From an uncultured Variovorax sp. (lineage in GTDB: Bacteria; Pseudomonadota; Gammaproteobacteria; Burkholderiales; Burkholderiaceae), in the NCBI GenBank assembly GCA_946478645.1, contig CAMLCW010000165.1:1-11021 (forward strand): a stretch of 11,021 nt of DNA, written 5' to 3'. Below are positions 7,734-11,021 of this stretch, one piece after another. Positions within the stretch are counted from its first letter, which is position 1. Each line of letters begins with the position of its first letter. A program made the translations under genes and the position numbers. Under the pieces are notes generated by a model that ran no database searches, had not been told where the DNA came from, and saw nothing but the letters and a program-made list of their open reading frames with translations.

Positions 7734-7738
7734 TCCTT
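7734..7738 (-). promoter_or_regulatory. Ribosome binding site deciding a GTG start
   Basis: AAGGA on the minus strand sits 8 nt before the GTG at 7725. The nearby upstream ATG (7747) is in another frame and reaches a stop within nine codons, so GTG is the likely start of the synthetase. Confidence 0.65.
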
Positions 7739-7774
7739 GCAGGGCCATGGAAAGGGCGTGGGGTGCGGCGGCCA

Positions 7775-8539
7775 TCAGCCGCGCTGCTGCGCCGCCCGGT
7801 AGGCGGCGATGCGGTCGCGCAGGCCGGGCCGGGCGGCCGAGCGCACGAGGCGCATCAGGTCGTGCGCATCGCCCGCGTCCCCGCGCGGGCGGCGAGCTGC
7901 GTCGATCGCCTGGTGCACGCCGCGCTGCGTGGGCGCGTCGAGCCGGCGCGAGCGCGCGGCGAGCTGCGCCAGCGCCTCGTCGAGCGCTTCGGGGGCCAGG
8001 CGGCGCGTGACCAGGCCGGCCTCGAACGCGGCAGCATCGTCGATGGCGATGCCGCCTTCGATCCACGCCCGCGTGCGGGTCGCGCCCACGGTGTCGGCCA
8101 GCCGCGCCGTGCCCAGCACCAGCCCGAAGGCCGCGCCCGGAAAGGCGAAGCTGGTGTCGCCGACGGTCCAGCGCTCGGCGCAGGCGCAGAAGATGTCGGC
8201 ACCCGCGCCCACCGTGCGGCCGTGGGCGATCGCGAGCGTGGTGAACGGCGCCGCATGCAGGGCCTGCAGCATCAGCTCGACGCGCGTGAAGCGGGCCAGC
8301 AGGCTGTCGTCGGTCTCGGCGTCGAGCCCCGACAGATCGAAGCCGGTGCAGAAATGCCGCCCTTCGCCGGACAGCACGAAGAGGCGCACATTGGCTTCGC
8401 AGGCCGCATCGACGGCCCGCGCCAGTTCGTCGACCAGCTCGGCCGAGAGTGCATTGCCCTTGTCGGCACGCTGCAGCACCACGCGCATCACGTCGTCCCC
8501 CTGCGTGATGCGCAGCAGCTTTGGCGGGGCCTGCGTCAT
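7775..8539 (-). CDS. Divergent enoyl-CoA hydratase/isomerase (crotonase) family protein lacking both canonical Glu residues
   Basis: A 254-residue crotonase-fold protein. Recognisable parts are VMRVVLQRADKGNALSAELV (17-36), LFVLSGEGRHFCTGFDLSGL (53-72, first oxyanion-hole loop), AHGRTVGAGADIFCAC (105-120, second loop) and AFEAGLV (171-177). Aligned by eye with enoyl-CoA hydratase, the two catalytic glutamates fall on D115 and G135; the spacing of 20 residues is kept, so the alignment is probably right. Ordinary hydratase chemistry is therefore doubtful. It may use the fold for another CoA reaction or accept an unusual substrate. The C-terminus is Arg/Ala-rich. The start overlaps the thiol dioxygenase stop by 4 nt (ATGA), and GGGAG (8545-8549) lies 5 nt upstream, so coupled translation is likely. 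Confidence 0.88.
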   Translation of the reverse strand: MTQAPPKLLRITQGDDVMRVVLQRADKGNALSAELVDELARAVDAACEANVRLFVLSGEGRHFCTGFDLSGLDAETDDSLLARFTRVELMLQALHAAPFTTLAIAHGRTVGAGADIFCACAERWTVGDTSFAFPGAAFGLVLGTARLADTVGATRTRAWIEGGIAIDDAAAFEAGLVTRRLAPEALDEALAQLAARSRRLDAPTQRGVHQAIDAARRPRGDAGDAHDLMRLVRSAARPGLRDRIAAYRAAQQRG

Positions 8540-9123
8540 GCCGGCTCCCGCGCCCAGAGGTTGGGCGTCGCGGCGTTCGAGTAGCCCGACACGAAGGACT
8601 TTCGCTCGCCGGTCTCCGGCACGTACACATGGCGCGCGATGCGCCCGATGTTGCCGCCATACAGGTGGACGCTGATCGACACCCGGTCGGCGAAGGCATT
8701 GCGCACCACGTGGATGTCGCCGAGCTCCGGTGAGACGATGTCGAGTTCGCCCGGGCGCAGCAGCACCTCGTCGCCCTGCGCGACCAGCCGGCCGCCGGCA
8801 TCGTGCGCGTAGCGCTGGCCGCACTCGGCGCCGCGCAGCATGCCGATGATTCCCCACACCGTGTGGTCGTGCACCGGCGTCTTCTGGCCCGGCCCCCAGA
8901 CGAAGCTCACGAGCGAGAAGCGGTCGAGCGGATCGCCATACAGCAGGTGCTGCTGGTAGTACTGTGGATGGCTCGCCGTCATCGCCTCGGGCAGCCAGTC
9001 GTCGTTGGCGACGAGTGCGCGCATCAGCGGCACCGCGCGCTCCAGCATCTGCGGCTCGCCTTGCGGGCCTTCGTTGACGAGCCGCGTCATCGCGGCGACG
9101 AAATCGAGCAGCCGGGCGGCCAT
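8536..9123 (-). CDS. Thiol dioxygenase of the cysteine dioxygenase family (3-mercaptopropionate dioxygenase-like)
   Basis: A 195-residue cupin of the cysteine dioxygenase type I family; these mononuclear non-haem Fe(II) enzymes oxidise a thiol to a sulfinate with O2. The predicted iron ligands are H85 and H87 in PVHDHTVWG and H138 in GDIHVVRN. S151, H153 and Y155 in SISVHLY match the family Ser-His-Tyr triad. The cysteine cross-linked to tyrosine in mammalian cysteine dioxygenase is absent (I92 by alignment). YYQQHLLY puts Q58 where cysteine dioxygenase has its carboxylate-binding arginine, and R164 (RIARHVY) fits the arginine of bacterial 3-mercaptopropionate dioxygenases. I recall these residue matches from the literature and have not computed an alignment. 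The start has GAGGGG 7 nt upstream and overlaps the CoA-transferase stop by 1 nt (TGATG). Confidence 0.87.
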   Translation of the reverse strand: MAARLLDFVAAMTRLVNEGPQGEPQMLERAVPLMRALVANDDWLPEAMTASHPQYYQQHLLYGDPLDRFSLVSFVWGPGQKTPVHDHTVWGIIGMLRGAECGQRYAHDAGGRLVAQGDEVLLRPGELDIVSPELGDIHVVRNAFADRVSISVHLYGGNIGRIARHVYVPETGERKSFVSGYSNAATPNLWAREPA

Positions 9124-10289
9124 CAGGCGTCCCCTCGCGCGAAGCGTTGGCGGATCTCTTCGGTGTGCTCGCCGAGCGCGGGCGGCGCGCGCCGTATCGG
9201 GAAGCCCTTGCCGTTGAGCCGGATCGGCGACGCGAAGGTGCGCGTCTCGCGGCCGTTGGGCAAGGTCAGCGGCTGCACCCATTCCATGTGCGCGGTCTGC
9301 GGGTCGGCCAGCGCCGCCGCGTAGTCGTTGATGCGCGCATGCGGCACGCCCGCGGCATGGAAGGCGTCGATCCAGTGGGCCACCGGCCGTTGCGTGAACA
9401 CGCGCTCGAGGATGTCCTTGAGCGTGCCCTGGTTGCGGGCGCGGTCGGTGGTGCTGACGAAGCGCGCATCGGTCGCGAGCTCGGGCAGGCCGACCACGCG
9501 GCACACCTCGAGCCAGAGCTTGTGGTTGCCGGCCGCGATGGCGAAGAAGCCGTCGCCGGCCTGGAACGCCTGGTACGGCGCATTGCGCGGATGCGCCGAG
9601 CCCAGTTTCGATGGGCTGCGGCCATTGCCGAAGTACTCGCTGGTCTGCAGCGCCGCGATGCCCAGGGTGCAGCCGAACATCGGCACGTCGATGTGCGCGC
9701 CCTTGCCGCCCGCGCGCACGTTCGCCAGCGCCGCGGCAATCGCGAAGGCGGCATAGAGGCCCGAGGCGAAGTCCGACAGCGGCACGCCGCACTTGACCGG
9801 CGCGCCGTCGGGCTCGCCGGTGACGCTCATCACGCCGGCCGCGGCCTGCACCGTGAGGTCGAAGCCGCCCTCCCCCGAGCGCGGGCCGCTCTGGCCGTAG
9901 GCCGAGATCGAGCAATACAGCAGCTGCGGCCGGCGCTCGGCAAAGCTCGCATAGCCCAGGCCCAGCCGGTCCATCACGCCGGGGCGGTTGTTCTCGACCA
10001 CCACGTCGGCCTCGAGCACCAGTTCGCGCGCCAGCGCCAGGTCGGCCGGCGTCTTCAGGTCGAGCGCCACCGAGCGCTTGTTGCGGTTGAGCGATGCGAA
10101 GTTCTCGCTGTAGCCCTCGTTGAGCGGCGGCCACTGGCGCAGCCCGTCGCCCGCGGGCGGCTCCACCTTGACGACCTCGGCGCCCATGTCGGACAGCAGC
10201 ATGGTCGAGAACGGACCCGCGGCCGTGGAACAGAACTCGACGACGCGAACGCCGGACAAGGGCAATGGGGCTGGCACGGAAGAAGTCAT
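9123..10289 (-). CDS. CaiB/BaiF family (class III) CoA-transferase
   Basis: A 388-residue family III CoA-transferase, which moves CoA between carboxylic acids through covalent intermediates on an aspartate and works as an interlocked dimer. Landmarks: LSGVRVVEFCSTAAGPFSTM (11-30), LLSDMGAEVVKVEPPAGD (31-48), SLNRNKRSVALDLKTP (66-81), DVVVENNRPGVMDRLGLGY (95-113), YCSISAYGQSGP (125-136) and PVKCGVPLSDFASG (164-177). D173 is the predicted catalytic residue. The length is slightly below that of formyl-CoA transferase and CaiB. It is the first gene of the seven-gene minus-strand operon and faces the IclR gene across the divergent control region. No good Shine-Dalgarno precedes the ATG. Candidate partners are the acid to be degraded, or its sulfinate if the adjacent dioxygenase works in the same pathway. 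Donor and acceptor are unknown. Confidence 0.93.
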   Translation of the reverse strand: MTSSVPAPLPLSGVRVVEFCSTAAGPFSTMLLSDMGAEVVKVEPPAGDGLRQWPPLNEGYSENFASLNRNKRSVALDLKTPADLALARELVLEADVVVENNRPGVMDRLGLGYASFAERRPQLLYCSISAYGQSGPRSGEGGFDLTVQAAAGVMSVTGEPDGAPVKCGVPLSDFASGLYAAFAIAAALANVRAGGKGAHIDVPMFGCTLGIAALQTSEYFGNGRSPSKLGSAHPRNAPYQAFQAGDGFFAIAAGNHKLWLEVCRVVGLPELATDARFVSTTDRARNQGTLKDILERVFTQRPVAHWIDAFHAAGVPHARINDYAAALADPQTAHMEWVQPLTLPNGRETRTFASPIRLNGKGFPIRRAPPALGEHTEEIRQRFARGDA

Positions 10290-10299
10290 GAAATGGAAG

Positions 10300-10309
10300 G
10301 AACCGGTTC
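10300..10309. repeat. Perfect 10-bp palindrome in the leader of the CoA-transferase gene
   Basis: GAACCGGTTC is fully self-complementary and lies 10 nt before the CoA-transferase start, where a ribosome binding site would be expected. It has GAAC outside and GTTC inside, the reverse order of the other palindromes in this control region. It may be a chance palindrome. Confidence 0.35.
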
Positions 10310-10373
10310 GGTGAAAACAGCAAGGGTGTCGTTCTTCCGCGGCGCCGTGAACGGTCCGCGGGGGTGTTAAAGA

Positions 10374-10402
10374 ATGCTAAGCAGTTCTGAAATGAACAAC
10401 AA
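10374..10402 (-). promoter_or_regulatory. Candidate sigma-70 promoter of the seven-gene minus-strand operon
   Basis: On the minus strand, TTGTTG (10397-10402) is followed after exactly 17 nt by TAGCAT (10374-10379), a partial match to -35/-10 boxes. This would give a leader of roughly 80 nt. The region is much richer in A/T than the coding DNA around it. It is a motif match only. Confidence 0.35.
10384..10397. promoter_or_regulatory. Candidate operator half-site pair GTTC-N6-GAAC
   Basis: GTTCTGAAATGAAC is an inverted pair of GTTC arms. It falls inside the spacer of the candidate operon promoter, where a bound regulator could block RNA polymerase. It is the weakest of the three GTTC...GAAC elements because its spacing differs from the other two. 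Confidence 0.3.
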
Positions 10403-10404
10403 AA

Positions 10405-10421
10405 GTTCTGCTATGTAGAAC
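10405..10421. promoter_or_regulatory. Candidate IclR-type operator, GTTCT-N7-AGAAC
   Basis: A 17-bp imperfect palindrome with five-base arms GTTCT and AGAAC and a further matching C/G pair inside. It lies just upstream of the candidate -35 box of the minus-strand operon. It has the same overall length and GTTC-N9-GAAC outline as the element at 10461-10477, which supports a shared binding protein, most likely the adjacent IclR regulator. Confidence 0.45.
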
Positions 10422-10460
10422 GCCGATCGCCGGCCGGATGCAACCGCATCATTCCATCTG

Positions 10461-10477
10461 GTTCCAGGAAATGGAAC
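10461..10477. promoter_or_regulatory. Candidate IclR-type operator, GTTCCA-N5-TGGAAC
   Basis: A 17-bp palindrome with perfect six-base arms. The TTCCA/TGGAA arms recall the core of the E. coli IclR box, in inverted arrangement. It overlaps where the -35 region of the IclR gene promoter should be, so autoregulation is plausible. Its centre lies 56 bp from the centre of the other 17-bp palindrome. Confidence 0.45.
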
Positions 10478-10485
10478 AACGGTTT

Positions 10486-10491
10486 TATGAT
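10486..10491 (+). promoter_or_regulatory. Candidate -10 box of the IclR-family regulator gene
   Basis: TATGAT matches five of six bases of the sigma-70 -10 consensus and would place the transcript start about 25 nt before the ATG at 10524. No good -35 box is seen at the right distance; the GTTCCA palindrome occupies that place. Confidence 0.35.
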
Positions 10492-10523
10492 GAGCAAATT
10501 ACCCAAACATCCTGGGCGCCGCC

Positions 10524-11021
10524 ATGAACAACACCCTCGTCAAGGGACTCTCCATCATCGAGCTGCTCGCGCACAGCGAGCGCTCGCTCGGCCTGACCGA
10601 AATCGCGGCGGCGCTCGACCTGGCCAAGAGCAACGTGCACCGCCTGCTGCAGGCGCTGACGGAAGCCCGCTACATCGTGCGCGACGAGCGCAACGGCCGC
10701 TACATGGCCGCGATCAAGCTCTGGGAGCTGGGCTCGGCCGTGCTGTCGAAGCTCGACCTGCGCGTGCATGCCGAGCAGGTCATGGACCGCTTGCTCACGC
10801 GCACCCGCGAGACCGTGCACCTGTCGGTGCTCGATGGCGACGAGGTGGTGTACGTGCACAAGCTCGACAGCCCCAACCCGGTGCGCGCCTATACGCAGAT
10901 CGGCGGACGGGCGCGGGCGCATTGCGTGGCCACCGGCAAGGCGATGCTGGCCTCGCTGCCACCGGCGGCCCTCGCGCGCATGGCACGGTCGCTCAAGGCC
11001 CACACGCCCGCGACCATCGTC
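10524..11021 (+). CDS. IclR-family transcriptional regulator, N-terminal part (3' end outside window)
   Basis: An open frame of 166 codons runs to the window edge without a stop. Full IclR proteins are about 250-270 residues, so roughly the last third is missing. Residues 4-60 form the winged helix-turn-helix (VKGLSIIELLAHSE, LGLTEIAAALDLAKSNVHRL, with the recognition helix near 35-46, then the wing RYIVRDERNGRYM). The effector-binding domain begins near 75 and shows TRETVHLSVLDGDEVVYVHKLDS (93-115), YTQIGGRARAHCVATGKAMLAS (123-144). It is divergent from the seven-gene operon and shares a 234-nt control region with it. It is therefore probably the pathway-specific regulator responding to the substrate or a metabolite. 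The start is the first ATG after an in-frame stop at 10491; no Shine-Dalgarno is evident. Confidence 0.93.
   Translation, partial: MNNTLVKGLSIIELLAHSERSLGLTEIAAALDLAKSNVHRLLQALTEARYIVRDERNGRYMAAIKLWELGSAVLSKLDLRVHAEQVMDRLLTRTRETVHLSVLDGDEVVYVHKLDSPNPVRAYTQIGGRARAHCVATGKAMLASLPPAALARMARSLKAHTPATIV

Noticed and set aside
6415..8010. A 531-codon plus-strand frame across the synthetase and proximal crotonase
   Set aside because: Arg/His/Ala-rich antisense shadow with no domain or ribosome binding site.
8536..10323. Apparent 595-residue protein fusing an Arg/Ala/Gly-rich N-terminal part to the thiol dioxygenase
   Set aside because: The upstream portion is the shifted frame of the CoA-transferase gene. 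The dioxygenase has its own ATG with a good ribosome binding site at the TGATG junction.

Overview
The window is high-GC DNA from an unnamed bacterium. The repertoire points to a betaproteobacterium of the Burkholderiales, in the Variovorax/Bordetella/Acidovorax sphere: three Bug-type (TctC family) periplasmic binding proteins, a class III CoA-transferase, crotonases, an ADP-forming acyl-CoA synthetase and an IclR regulator. This placement is inferred from gene content, not from a database search. I see no rRNA, tRNA, CRISPR array, insertion sequence or phage gene.

Left block, plus strand (1-2752): the C-terminal end of an AMP-forming acyl-CoA synthetase, cut by the window edge, overlaps by 4 nt an MmgE/PrpD-family gene. 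A Bug binding protein follows. Right block, minus strand (10289 down to 2811): seven genes in one tightly packed run. In transcription order they are a CaiB/BaiF CoA-transferase, a cysteine-dioxygenase-fold thiol dioxygenase, a crotonase, an ADP-forming acyl-CoA synthetase (GTG start), a second crotonase, and two related Bug proteins. The first three genes overlap by 1 and 4 nt; the remaining gaps are 14-49 nt. The two blocks converge on a 58-nt gap (2753-2810) with a GC-rich inverted repeat. A 234-nt divergent control region (10290-10523) separates the long operon from an IclR-family regulator that runs off the right edge. It contains GTTC/GAAC palindromes that could be operators.

Read together, the genes look like a catabolic locus for an imported organic acid. 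Bug proteins would capture the substrate in the periplasm, although no TctA/TctB membrane partner is in the window. A ligase or CoA-transferase would activate it, crotonases would transform the acyl-CoA, and IclR would control expression. The unusual member is the thiol dioxygenase. Its visible active-site residues fit the 3-mercaptopropionate dioxygenase ('Gln-type') subgroup better than cysteine dioxygenase, and it sits directly beside a class III CoA-transferase. Known 3-mercaptopropionate/thiodipropionate degradation in Variovorax and Advenella uses a thiol dioxygenase, CoA activation of 3-sulfinopropionate (by a class III CoA-transferase in Variovorax) and a desulfinase. A sulfur-containing carboxylic acid is therefore the most specific substrate hypothesis here. 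It is an inference, and no desulfinase-like acyl-CoA dehydrogenase is present in the window.
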